From Gymnogyps californianus (taxonomy: Eukaryota > Chordata > Aves > Accipitriformes > Cathartidae), in the NCBI RefSeq assembly GCF_018139145.2, contig NC_059477.1:41882502-41946501 (forward strand): a stretch of DNA of 64,000 nt, given 5' to 3'. The position numbers were made by a program, and so were the translations under genes. The notes below the pieces were generated by a model that did not search any database, was not told where the DNA came from, and worked only from the letters and a program-made list of their open reading frames with translations. This document shows positions 1-11,580 of this stretch, piece by piece. Each line of letters starts with the position of its first letter. Within the stretch, counting starts at the first letter, position 1.

Positions 1-3000
1 ATGGACACAGAGAATGAAACGATAATAGTCCCAGTTTAGCTATTTTCTCAGTGTTTATGGGGAATTTGAGGAATCCAATCTGGCAGTGCTAAGAGCCACA
101 AATGCACACTGCTGCTTGTATAAGCTATATGCAGCCAAAGCAATGGCTTTCATGTTCCCCAGCTATGAAGTGATCATTCATAAACCTTCACAAGCAAGTG
201 GATGAATAAAATGCATTGAATGTTGGCACAGAAGCCAAGGGCTGCACTGAAGATACTGTTAAACAGTAATGTGTTTTCATGCCTGGCCAATTAGGAAGTG
301 TCTGAAGATATGTGAAAATCTAAATCTATTTTTATGTAGCGCACAAAGGCAGAGTCACAGCACTTAAGGCCCCCAAACCCCCCCAACCATTTCTGAAGGA
401 ACAGATGTCACTCACTCATTCACCATAAGGACAAAACCAGGATTTGCTATCAACAGAACTAATGTTGCCGGCTGGTTTTGTCTACGATTGTTAATTCTTT
501 CACGTAATCTTTTAAATTAATGAATTAATAATAGCTATTAATAGCTGGCCTTTGATGCTTCAGGATTCCCCAGTTTAACTTGGCGTGAGACACCATAGCA
601 CTTGGACTGTTGCGGTTAATTGCTGCTCGTGAGCCTGCCTTCCGTATCACATGTCAGTGCTCAAACTCTCAGCAAAGGGATGCGTACGATGCTTGGCTGT
701 AGTGAGCAATCCTCTGTAGGAGAAGAAATACATGTCTTTCACAATAAATTACCTAGCTTTCTTATGGTTAACATCAATTATTTCTTTAATCCTCAAGTCT
801 GTATGGGACTCTTAAAACGCTTTACAATTTATTTCATAACTGACATAATTTTACGAGTTATTTTAACAATGGTTTTATAGACAAAGTTTCCAGGCTGTTT
901 GAAATAACTCTATACATGCACATACAGTCAGGTAGGTATACCTTCTGCAGATGCTGATGGAGTGAGTTGGAATAAACTGATTCATATAAACCCCTTTTCA
1001 ATTAGACATTTTGACCTCATAATCTCCCTACAGTAACACAAGGCTTTTGTAACCTTCACGAGACTTACAGCCCTGATAATCCTGATACTCTTGTGGGATT
1101 TCTTGCCTGTCCTTTTAAACTTCTCATCTTCACGATGCCGTCTCACAGCCTTGCTGCTCCTTTTGTCTTCTCTTCAGTGAGCTCCTTGACTGTATTGTTA
1201 AGATTGATTCATTGGGATGATTCACAAGCACTGGAAGCTCCAGCCAGATGAGTCTGTTCATATTAATAGTATTCGTGGGAATAAATATGAAAATAATTAC
1301 TTTATGTATTATTAAGTCCTGTGTATCAGGCTAGGGTTTTTCGGTCTGAAGGATGATCTTTGAGCTGAGTCAGGAACTCGGTCCCAGGGCGTCTGCCCTC
1401 TGTTAGCAATGCTCAGTGTCTGTTCCACTCATTTAACCTTGTTTCCTTGTTCGCTCCCCTGAAAAGGAGATTTCTTTCTCTACCCATTTATTTTTGGGGG
1501 GAAGGCTGGCTACCACCTCAGTCCACAGAGGACCGTTGAATATCTGCTGTGCCGCAGCAGGTTTTACAGCCACCACCTGATGCAATCTGTGAACCCAGTG
1601 AGTAAACCCAGTCAGATGCCCTTCCTTGGTCTAAGCAACGCCCCGTATCTAACTGGGGCTGCCATAGCTTCCTCCTCGCATGGGCTTTCTGGCTCCTGTC
1701 CTCTCCGTCCAAGCGCTGCCTGCTCAGCACCAAGCTCTCTGCCTCCACGCCCAGCCCTGACTAAGGTCTTACGCCCAGAGCTGGCATCTGCCTTTCAAAT
1801 CACCTGCCCCAGCAGCTCGTCGTCCAGAAACACCCGGCAGCTCTGGTCCTGCAGCGTGGCAAGGAAGGGGACCTTGCCCTGCCCGTGCAAAGGTTTGTTC
1901 CGCGGTCCCTTCAAGGCTTTGCTGGACCTCTGTATTTATTGCCTGTTCTGCTAGACCGTTTCCCTCTTTCCCAGTCACTTCTTCAAGTCCTCCTTCAGCC
2001 TTTATCTGACTTGTGAGATACAGTGGTCTAAGGAGGTCTGCCCTTGACCCTGAGTCGGTGCTCCATTACACAGTGTTTTTCCTGCAAAACTCTAAGGAAT
2101 CTTTAAAATGAGTATTTATACTATAGTAACCCTAAGAGGAAAACATGGACCTCTCCAAGATGCCGTTGTAGGTAAATAATAAGCAATTAATTCAAGAATT
2201 GGATCTGGCTTTGCAGCCTTTCCAGTGAGCGAACGATGGTTGTATCAACAGAGCAACTCTTAAAAAATGAAATTACACATAGGAGCATACACGTGGCAGT
2301 GCTCAAAAGCCAGAGGACAAAAATATCTTCGGCCGTGTCAGAGAACTGTTTGAGCGAGCTTATATTTTGCAGATGATATTCCCATAAACATTGCAAGAGG
2401 AAACGGGAGCAGCATGGAGCAGGAAAGACCGGTGATGCCATGCCGGGCTCCCGCCGGAGCCCCTGCGCCTGGTTTGTGTGCTGGGAGCAGGGGACAGGTT
2501 GTGTAGCTTCTCCCATCAGCAAGAGCGTTCCTGGCTTTATTAGTAGCTTTCAACTGGCAGCCAATGCTGATTTAATACTAATGCTTTTTTTGATGACTTG
2601 TTGCTTAGTCTGTTTTGAATACTTTTCGGCATGACTAATTAATGTACCGAAATGAATTACATTGTGTTGTTAAACTTTACTCTAGTATGTGCAAACAAAC
2701 GGCTGGAAGTCACAGCTCTTCTTCAATATTTTATCTAATCTTCGCATTCTCAGGGACGGGGCATTGCTTGTTATCTAAAAGCCACTTAACTGAGCTAAAA
2801 TGTGATGTCATGCTTCTCTAAATACCTGTAGGTATTTATGTTCGGTCTGTTGAGAAACAGACTTGAATGTAGGGAGATACACGTAATTACGTTCTTTTAA
2901 TGATAACAAAACCCACTCGAATTGGCAAGAGATGAAAACCTGCAGCCTCATATATGGAGTTTTGCTTGAGTAAAGCGTTCTGTAACATTATGCTGGGATA

Positions 3001-3399
3001 AACCGGCATGATTCATCGCTGGAAAGGCACTCCCAGCCGGGGCAGAGAGTTGGAAATGGCTCACGCTTGACCCTTGTGAAGGGCAGCATCAGCCCCTCCG
3101 AGCGGAAAAGCTGCTGGGGCTAAGGTAACCCCGCAGCCAGGAGCGCTTCTATTTCATGTTCGAATGGTTTCGGCTCGCTCTTCGCTGCGGTGGGATGCGA
3201 TTCCTCTCCCCTTTTGGCTGCTCTCCCCAAGAGCTTCTAATTCGCAGTGCTTTCGAATTTACGCTTTATTGTCTGTAGATTTTTTCCCCCCCCCCCGAAA
3301 CAAAGCCGACTTGTGTAAGAATAACAACATAATTGTTTGATACGTCTACATGTGCTTGAAATAATCCAGCATCTAATTTTTAATGAAGCATGAAAGAAA
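1..3399. other. 5' flanking sequence, no gene recognised
   Basis: No coding exon, RNA gene or repeat family is recognisable in this stretch. The open frames are short, overlap on both strands, and show no familiar domain. The segment just before 3400 becomes richer in CpG towards the island that follows. Because LYPD6B lies upstream of LYPD6 in other vertebrates, this is probably the spacer between the two, but an upstream untranslated LYPD6 exon cannot be excluded. Confidence 0.5.
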
Positions 3400-3779
3400 A
3401 CTAGAGCTCAGCACAATCCGTGCCCAGCGAAGATCCTAATCTTCCCTTTCCGACAGAGGAGAGCTGCAGCGGGCACATTCGTTCCATGAACGAGCAGCGT
3501 GGCTGCCGCTGGCCCCGGGAGGGAGGTGTACCGAGCCCGCAGCCCCCGGTCCCGCCGCCGGGCGATGGGAGCCGGGCGTCGGTAGAGAGCAGCGACCGGC
3601 CGGGCTGCAGCGCCCGGGGGAGCGGCACCGGGGGGACGGTGCCGGGGTCCCCCCTCCGCCGGCTCTGCTGAGGGCGCGATGGAAACCCCCTGAACGACGA
3701 GCCAGAAAATACCCGCTGCGAAGGTACATCTCTCTCTCGTACAAAACCTCTTCTTCCTAACCTTTTTCTCTATTACAGC

Positions 3780-3801
3780 AAAAAAAAAAAAAAAAAAAAA
3801 A
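3780..3801. repeat. A22 homopolymer
   Basis: Twenty-two consecutive A residues directly follow a pyrimidine tract ending in TTACAG. It is probably a simple-sequence run. It has no tail-end repeat family beside it that I recognise. Confidence 0.9.
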
Positions 3802-4059
3802 GGCGATCTTGTTGCCGTGAAACATTACATTTACAGGGATCAATCTTCTTAGTTTAAAAGCCACTTCGGTTGACACATGCTTAGAGAAAACACCCCGCGT
3901 GCCGTGTGAGGGAAAAGGTAAACCTGGACACTTTCCGTTCGTTCAGCTCCCCGTCGGATTACCTGAGCTCGATGTATGGATCAGTCACTCCAGCAAGGCA
4001 GCAGAACCGGACCCCGTCTTTGCGAGAGGACCGGCGGGACGAGCCCCGGGGCGGCGACG

Positions 4060-4156
4060 GCCGTCGGGGGAGGGGGGGGGGGATGTGGGGGGGTGGGGGT
4101 GTCCCGGCGAGCCCCCTCCTGCCCACCGGTGTGTGTGTGTGTGGGGGGGGGGGTGA
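4060..4156. repeat. G-rich and (TG)n low-complexity tract in the CpG island
   Basis: Several runs of 5 to 10 G residues sit beside a short TG repeat at about 4131-4142. The G runs are close enough to form a G-quadruplex on the + strand. Such runs are length-unstable and are often misassembled. Confidence 0.8.
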
Positions 4157-4638
4157 CAGCCGGGGTGACAGCACTGCCCCCCGCCCCGAGGGGCTGCGCG
4201 GGCGCGGCGGGACGCGGCCCCGGGGGCTGGGGTCCCCCCCGCGAAACACCCCCCCCCTCCCCGCGAAACACACCACCCCCACGGACTCATTTATTTGAGG
4301 GGGGGCTTCCTTGGCGGCAGAGCGCGGCTTGTGCGAGCCGGCGCCGCTCCGCGGGTCGCTGGGCGCCGGTTCCGCGGCGCGGGTGGGGGGGGAGCGCGGC
4401 CGGGGAGGGGGGGGGGGAGCCGGGCTCAGCCCGCGGGGGTTAGCTCCGCGATGCTGAAACCCGAAGGCTGGCACTTGCAGGGAGAAAACGTGTGTCCAGG
4501 CGCAGGAGCGGTTTGTCGGGGTGCTTTTTGCAACGAAGGTGGGGTGCTGGAGCGGGCAAGGCGCGGTTGTACGGCTGGCTGGTCCTGCCCCGCTCCCCAG
4601 TGGGGTTATTTGGATTTGGCAGGAGACCGTGGGTGTGA

Positions 4639-4705
4639 TTTCTCTTTCTCTTTTTTTCTCTTTTTTCTCTTTTTTTTTCTCTTTTTTCTTTTTTTTTTTT
4701 TTTTT
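4639..4705. repeat. Pyrimidine (T/C) tract
   Basis: Almost pure T and C for about 67 bases, ending in a long T run. It resembles a (CTTTTT)n low-complexity repeat. Confidence 0.9.
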
Positions 4706-5379
4706 GAGAGCCTGCTTATCAAAACGTAGTTCTTCACAAATTGTTTTCCAAGTAAAAACAAATGAAATAATTATACTTGTTGTCAGTCTGCAAAAGAGAG
4801 CCGTGTTGCCGGTGCAAAAGTGCGTCCCACTCTTCCTTGTCAGTTAAAAAAAGATCACTAGGTAAAAAATGAAATTAATGTCTTGCACAAATAGTTGTGT
4901 TTCCGATTATAGCCAGTGCATGTGCTCTTTTCTGCTAAAATACACTTTCTTTGGAGGGAGTATTAACAGTTTCTTAATTATAATTGCATTCTATAGCTAG
5001 TGTGATGGAAAACACTAAATTACATCAATTGCCAATACAATAGGCAAGCTGTATAATTCTTTCATACGTCCACATGATTTCTTTTATATTTTGGAAACTC
5101 TTCCTTGGTAACAGGTACTGACAGGTATGAAAACCTGCCCACATTGTGGGACTACCTGCAGGAGCGTCCGTTGTGTTTAATACGGTACCCCGCTAGGTAT
5201 ACATTTGTTGATTTTTATAGCATCAGAAGTCCAGGCTGCGCAGAAGGGCTGTGGTTCGTCTTTTTGGTCTAGATGAGATTCGTTGTAAGGCCGCGCCAGA
5301 GCACAGGGCTGAGGGTTATCATGGGTTGTGAACTTCCAATGGGAGAACTGGCACAATATATGTATTCTCTCTCTTTCTC

Positions 5380-5396
5380 AAAAAAAAAAAAAAAAA
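5380..5396. repeat. A17 homopolymer
   Basis: Seventeen consecutive A residues preceded by a short CT-rich stretch. Confidence 0.9.
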
Positions 5397-8300
5397 GAAA
5401 TTATGTTGTTCTGTGGAAATGAATGGTAAATAACAACGATCTCAGTGTGAACTGGGTGGAGATCCCCAGTGTGGCCATTAACATACCTTTAGAATGATCT
5501 TTGTTGATTTTTTTCTGCTTTTATTGCTGTGGAAACCCTGTTTTGCAGAGAGATACGACTATCTCGATGCCTCAGAGCTCAGGGCCGCTGCTGGACGGTG
5601 GTGTCAGGAGGGCAGACTGGCTCCAGCATCCTGCTCCAGCTTCACGGCTGCGCAGCCCCAAGGATTTCAGACCTGCATGTTTGGTTTTCTGGTGTGGAAA
5701 CGTAACGGGGCCGTCCGCTGCGCAACAACAAGCACTTAAGGAAGGACAGCTGAATTTAAAATGTGGATGTTTCCGCTTTAGGAAGCGATGAGCTTGCAGG
5801 GTCCGTGCGTTGGTAGAGAGGAGGTGTCAGGACGAGGTTTCTTCACTAGATCCGCGTTTGCTTTGCTGCGGAACAAGGTAAAAATAAATCATTGGTGAGG
5901 TGCTTACGGGTGGGTGCTCACTGCAATAATACTAGTGATTTAGCTCATTAGTACTGCTCAGATAAAACGATTCCCAACACTGAACTGATTAGTTATGCAA
6001 ACACTGAGGAGAGGCTTTTAATCAGGCTGGTCCTTGGGTCTAACCCTGCTGCCTCCTGTACAGCCCTGGGAGGTGCCAGCAGGGAGGGAATCCGACCCTT
6101 CGAGTTTCCACTGGATTTTTTAGGCCAGTGCTGACATAAAAACATTTGAAAAGTCACCCTGGTTGTATTACAGTAGAAGATTTGTGCGCTGGAAAACTAA
6201 AATTTTATTTATGTGTCAATGATCCGCTTGTTTAATTATCTGGTATTCACGTGTCTGATCTTTAGGCCGATTTCCTCTGACTCTGTGGTGTAAAAGGTAA
6301 AGTAAAAGTTACAATGTAGTTTGGAAATAGAATAAATTATTTTTCCAGTTTTTGCTCATGAGTAGGATTGGCGTTTTCCAATGGAAACCCAAGTCTGAAT
6401 CCCTTGGTTTGTCCAGGCTTCCCACCACCATTAGAAACTGGATTGATCGGCAAGTATAGCAGTTTAAGGAGTGCTAAAATAATTGCTGTACATCCTTCAA
6501 GATGTTATTTAGCCATGTATGAACCTGACCGCAGTAAGCTATAACCCCCGCCTCCTTTTCCTGGCCCCCACATTGCACGTAGCGTCTGTCAGATTGATGT
6601 GATGGAATAGGCAGAACAACTCGCAGGGGTCAAGTGATACAACAGCCGAGCTTGGGCGATGGTGAACTCTGCGGAAGAGATTGAAGTATGTGTTGGTGCG
6701 GCTGATGGTTTGGTTCAGTGAAGCTCAGTAAGACACATTTAGTTAAAATGAACTCATTTGCCTTGAAAACAAACTCTTATTTTAATCCTAGGGTGGCTGA
6801 CGTGGTCCCTGGCTAAACCATGGCGTATCTCGATTCTGATATCTTCCTTTTGTAAGAAGGTATTTACTGAGTGAGAATAGCACAAAGTAGGCGGTGAGGT
6901 AGAATTGCTGGTACTTCTTTGGCACTCTGAATAGATTTTTACATTAGACAATACCTTCTTGTGATATAATTGGTGAGGAAGGACGTAAGTACAAATATAT
7001 CCCGTGTTTATTTCATCTTTTTTTTTGAAATAATTTTAGATTCCGTGATTTTTTGGGGAGGATGGGTTAGTTTGAACGACAAGACTGCCTGCTCGTTGGA
7101 AAGCCTTCTTTCTCTTATAAAGTGAATAATTCTTCATAGTTTTCCTTGTTGCCAAGTATTACAATAGCTGTAGTAGACTTTAGATACTCATTTTGCCCCG
7201 GTGAATTTACTGTGTTCTTTGTTGTGTGGTGTGACCTACTCAGAGAGGAGCGTAGTTCTTATCCCTCAGTCGCCATATGTTCGCAGCAATAATCATCGTT
7301 TTCCGTAAGTGCCGGTATTTGGTCTGTTGTGCATACATGGTGCTTTATTGTCTCTGACACAGTTTTTATAAAGCTGCTGTGGAAATTGTGAGGGTTTCAC
7401 GGTAGAGATGGATGTACGTAGGTGGGACTGCTTCATCACGGACCATATATCATTGTTAACTTCTTAAGTGTTTTTGACATTTGTATACGAAGTAAAATCA
7501 TGGTTTATCACTCGGCACGTGTTAAAAAAAGGGAAAAGTTCTCTATAAATGGCCCTGCCATTGGCACGTTGCACAGCTTTGCGCCTACGTGATCCCCAGT
7601 TCAGACCCTTCGTCAGTGCTGCGGGGCGTGAGTCGGTCTGAATCCACAATATTGCTATTTATTTGACTCGCAGCAGTGCCAAGGCAGGGCGTTAAGACTG
7701 GGTCTCTCTCGGAAGGGACACTGCAGACGCACACAGCGGGAGCTGCGCCTCGTGCCAGGACTTGACTTTGCTGTAACACTCAGAAAATTCTTCGTGGAAA
7801 CCTTGAAGTTAAATATCGGGATGTACTTAGGATGAGGACATAAAATATCCTGCGTGCTCCTCCATCGGCGTGTATTTCTGAGTAAGCTGTTGCGGGGGCT
7901 CGCCTTGCTGCCTTGCCTGGCTTTATATAAACAGCTAAATATGCTATGTAAACTGCTAAATATGATAGGAAGGGATGAGAGGAATAGAGTCGATTATAAC
8001 TAAAAGTTTTATTGTGTCCTTTTTCCTTTTATGTGTTCATATAGTATATAAAATTCCTTGTGCATTCTATTTAAATTCTGAGGGTTTTATCTGACCTTTC
8101 ATTCTCTTCCCGTACAACTGCCTTTCCTTTAATAGAATTACATAAATTACTGTCATCGAATTCTGCCTGCAATTACTTTGTATCAGTCAGCCCACTGCTT
8201 TTGTGTGTATCTGCTTTCATCTCATTAGCTGTTGTACAGACGAATTATGACTTGTAGGTAGTTGACTGACTAGCTGTCGGATGATTCCTTCGTATACTGA

Positions 8301-10714
8301 AGGTATTTGGCCGGCAAGATGTTAATGTAAATATTTCAGCATTAGGCAGGTTACAAAATTACTGAGGTTTGCGTTGACAAGGGTGTTTCCATACTAAGGG
8401 ATATGCTGTGCAAAAGAAGAAAAGTATGTAAACAGATTAACAGACCAAATTATTGGGATTCAGAAATCGGTTTGTAGTGAAGTGAATGAAATGATTCTGG
8501 AAAACTGGAAGTCACACAACCAGGGTATTTTCCTGGTATTTTTATATTCGGAAATGCTGAAGGCCGCATACTCATCACCTTCCCTAATTTCGAGCTTATT
8601 AGATACAGCTATCAAGTGCCCAAGGGCAATTAAAAAAATTCCTCAAAAAAATAGCTTTTCACAGGAACTTACATGAACTGCTGCTGTGTTAGTGTTGGTT
8701 TTTTTTTTAATCCCCCCCCAAAATAGTTGGAAATTGTTAACTCCAGTCCCTGTTCCCTTTCACTGTTATCATTCCTTTATTCATGCAGAGATGTTCAGAT
8801 GAAATCACTTCGCAATGCGGGTCCGTGCTATTTTCCGGCACTCGTACTGAAGCGCAGTCGGGCTGATTGCAGCTTGTTGTCCTTTTATGCCACAATATTC
8901 ACGTTACTGTCATGGAAATCAGGGTTTTTTTGTCTGGGTGGTGGAGGGAGGGGCCTGACAAGCTCATTTCTGGAGTTTAATCAGCTGTAGGATGGATTTT
9001 TTTAAGTAAATAACGTGTGTTTACAGTGGTGCTTTGGAAGATAAGGTAAAGGTATGCCATGAAGGTTTCAGTGACCTGAAAATAAGGTTGGTAGGAGAGA
9101 GAAGGACAATCAAACCCAAATGTTCTTCACTTGAACCACTGGATTTCTGTTTGCCAGCTCCAAGCTTTCTTGTGCAGGTGTTCATTTTTTTGTTGTTTCA
9201 TATTGCCGTGCGTGATTTTTGAAGGAAATGAAGTAGATTTAGTTAGCTTGCTTTTCAGATGTCATTTCTGAATAATTCAATAAAAACTAATTTGGGCAAT
9301 TGTGTGTATAACCAGTTTCCCAAAATAGCGCTGATGTGAGTGGAAACAATAGCTCTTGTCTCCAGAATAATGGAAGTCCTTGATAAAATATTAGCATCTT
9401 AAGATATCGCTCTGTGCATCTGTTGCTAAAGTCATACGGTCTCGTGGGCTTCCACCCACCAAAATCTCAAGGAGCAGCAGTTTAATTTCAGCATCCCAAA
9501 TAAACTTGAACCCTTTCATCTGGCGCTCTCCTTCCCGGTGAGTGCATGCACTTTATTTGAACGCAGTAAGCAGAAACAATATCTGATCGGGTGGCCACTG
9601 ATATGTTGTGATATGTTTAACTCTGTTTCTCGTGCATGTTGCCAGGGATGCAACACGTGATACTCGTGTTTGTTTTGGAAAGGCTTCCCTAAATTACAGC
9701 GATGCTCACTTTGAGTTGATCGGTAAAGTGTGCTTAGGCAGGATAATCGGTTTGACGGTTCCGATGTGCACATGCAGTTGATTTAGACTTGGTTCATATA
9801 TGTTGTATAAATACTCGTCTCAGATGGTATTTGCTCGAGTGTCGCCACGTAAGGTTTATGGCATAATAAAACAGACCATTTGAATTTTCATAAATGAGGG
9901 AAACCTTCAGATAAAGATGGTTTTGACATGAGCACTAGTGGGTTTTCATTACCAGTTTGGCTAATACTGTTATTGTGCTATTGTGTATGTCTAAATATTT
10001 ATTGGGTTTAAAGTTATTTTTGCATATTTTATTTTTGTTACATCTGTTGAGCTCTTTGTTTTTGTGGGTGCTGATGAGGAAGAGATGTCAGTTTGCAGAC
10101 TTTTCTGGCCTTAAATATTTAGCCAAGAGAGTCTGTTTTCCTGGGATTCATGTGTTAATATAACAAGAGTCTGAAGCTAAACCAGTACAGGGCTGGATTT
10201 CATAGAAATCCCTACTGGTTTTAGAGCGCTCTTGCCAGACAAACATTTGGGGCTAAACTGCCGAGGAAGCAGATGCCAGTCTGCAGATATTAAGAGTTAA
10301 TATCTCTTGAGATGTGTTCATTCTCTTAAGGAGCTTCCAGCCCCCGGTGAGGCTTCTCGTCAGTGAGATAAGAGGGGCTGGCGAGGGCGGTGGCCAGCGT
10401 CTTCGGTCACCGTGTCGAGCGGCGCGGGAGGAGCGGGTGAGCGTAGGGCAGGGATACGTCTTTCGGAGCCAACTGTAAATATTGAGCTTGAACCCTGTGT
10501 GATTGGGATAACGGCTGTGACTTTGAGGAGGTTTACATAGCTTCCAAACAAGTTCATTTGGTGGATAATAACTGCGGTCCTTCAGAGCATCCACGGGAGT
10601 CAACAACAAGAAGTAATTTTGGGGGAGTGAAAACTTTATTGATTCCCCCCAGCGCAAGAAAAGACTAAGTGTTCTTGTTGTCCTCCTTTTACCTCCTGTC
10701 TCTGCTGAATGATG

Positions 10715-10778
10715 AGTGTGTGTGCATGCATATGTATGTGTGTGCGTCTACATATATATATAAAAAATATATATATTT
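10715..10778. repeat. TG/CA and TA microsatellite
   Basis: Alternating TGTG, GCATGCATATGTATGTGTGTGC and TATATATA/AAAAATATATATAT segments form a mixed dinucleotide tract. Confidence 0.85.
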
Positions 10779-11501
10779 GTTAGTTGGTCTTCAAGGATTG
10801 AAAAGATTTTAAAGTTGTTTTATCAGCATCAGGAAAGCTGCTATGTAAGTATGAAAGTTTCATTGCTATTAAGTTGTTTTCAACAAGAGTTTAGCTTGTG
10901 TATACCAAACTGTACACTACCTCAACGTATAATAGAGTACAGAGGATTTTTTGTGGTTTTAAAATGTTTTAAAAATTGGTATTGTAATTTTCTTGCTTTT
11001 TCCCAGATAAAAGAGGTTTTAAATAGCTTCTACCTCGGTATACCTTGGTTCTAGATCTGATATTCAAGTGGCAAAAAGGAAAAAGGCTTTCTCATTGGTT
11101 TTTTTTCTCGTGAGCGGTTTTCTGTGGTACTGCTTTATTGAGCAGATTTCAGTTGAGGCAGCCAAGAGCATTGTGAAACCAATGAATATTTGCCTGCTTA
11201 ACAAAGGCAGAATGTTATATACACTCAAATATTTTATCTGGGAATAACATTTAGTGTTATTTGGTTTGGTGTTCAGACGACAAGCCTCTGGCTTTCTGGA
11301 ACTGATGAAATAAAAATCTTTGAGTATGACCCAGTTTGACAGCAAACTAGCCAGCAATGTGCCTTGCTCCAAGTAGACCATGAGCCCCATGTCTGATGAA
11401 GCCTGCTTTCTTACAGCTTTGCGTCTTACACCGGTTTGTGAATTGTACTTCAATTTTTTCCATGATCGGGGCACCTAAAAGTTTTCTCTCTGTATTTCTC
11501 T

Positions 11502-11580
11502 GTTGGGTTTTGGGGGTTTTTTTTGTTTGTTTTGTTTTGGGGGGAGGTTTGGTGGGTTTTTGGGTTGGGTTTTTTTGTGT
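11502..11580. repeat. G/T-only tract with G-quadruplex potential
   Basis: Nearly 80 bases are made almost only of G and T. There are G runs of 3 to 6 separated by T runs, including three closely spaced GGG runs near the right end. The lengths give no open reading of interest. Confidence 0.8.

Larger units (their letters stand above)
3400..4620 (+). promoter_or_regulatory. LYPD6: CpG island, candidate LYPD6 promoter and untranslated first exon
   Basis: The sequence changes abruptly to very high GC with dense CpG, strongest at about 3460-3680 and 3990-4450, against an AT-rich background on both sides. Islands of this kind mark vertebrate promoters. LYPD6 is the only + strand gene downstream, and its first coding exon begins after a splice acceptor, so at least one untranslated exon must lie upstream. 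Candidate donors are GAAG|GTACAT after 3723 and AAAAG|GTAAAC after 3917. There is no clear TATA box. Which donor is used and where transcription starts is inference. Overlapping long frames here on both strands are products of GC richness, not genes. Confidence 0.6.

Noticed and set aside
3401..4474. Cluster of overlapping frames up to 171 codons on both strands
   Set aside because: All lie in the GC-rich island, overlap each other in every frame, are low in complexity (Pro/Arg/Gly) and many begin at non-ATG codons. They are composition artefacts.
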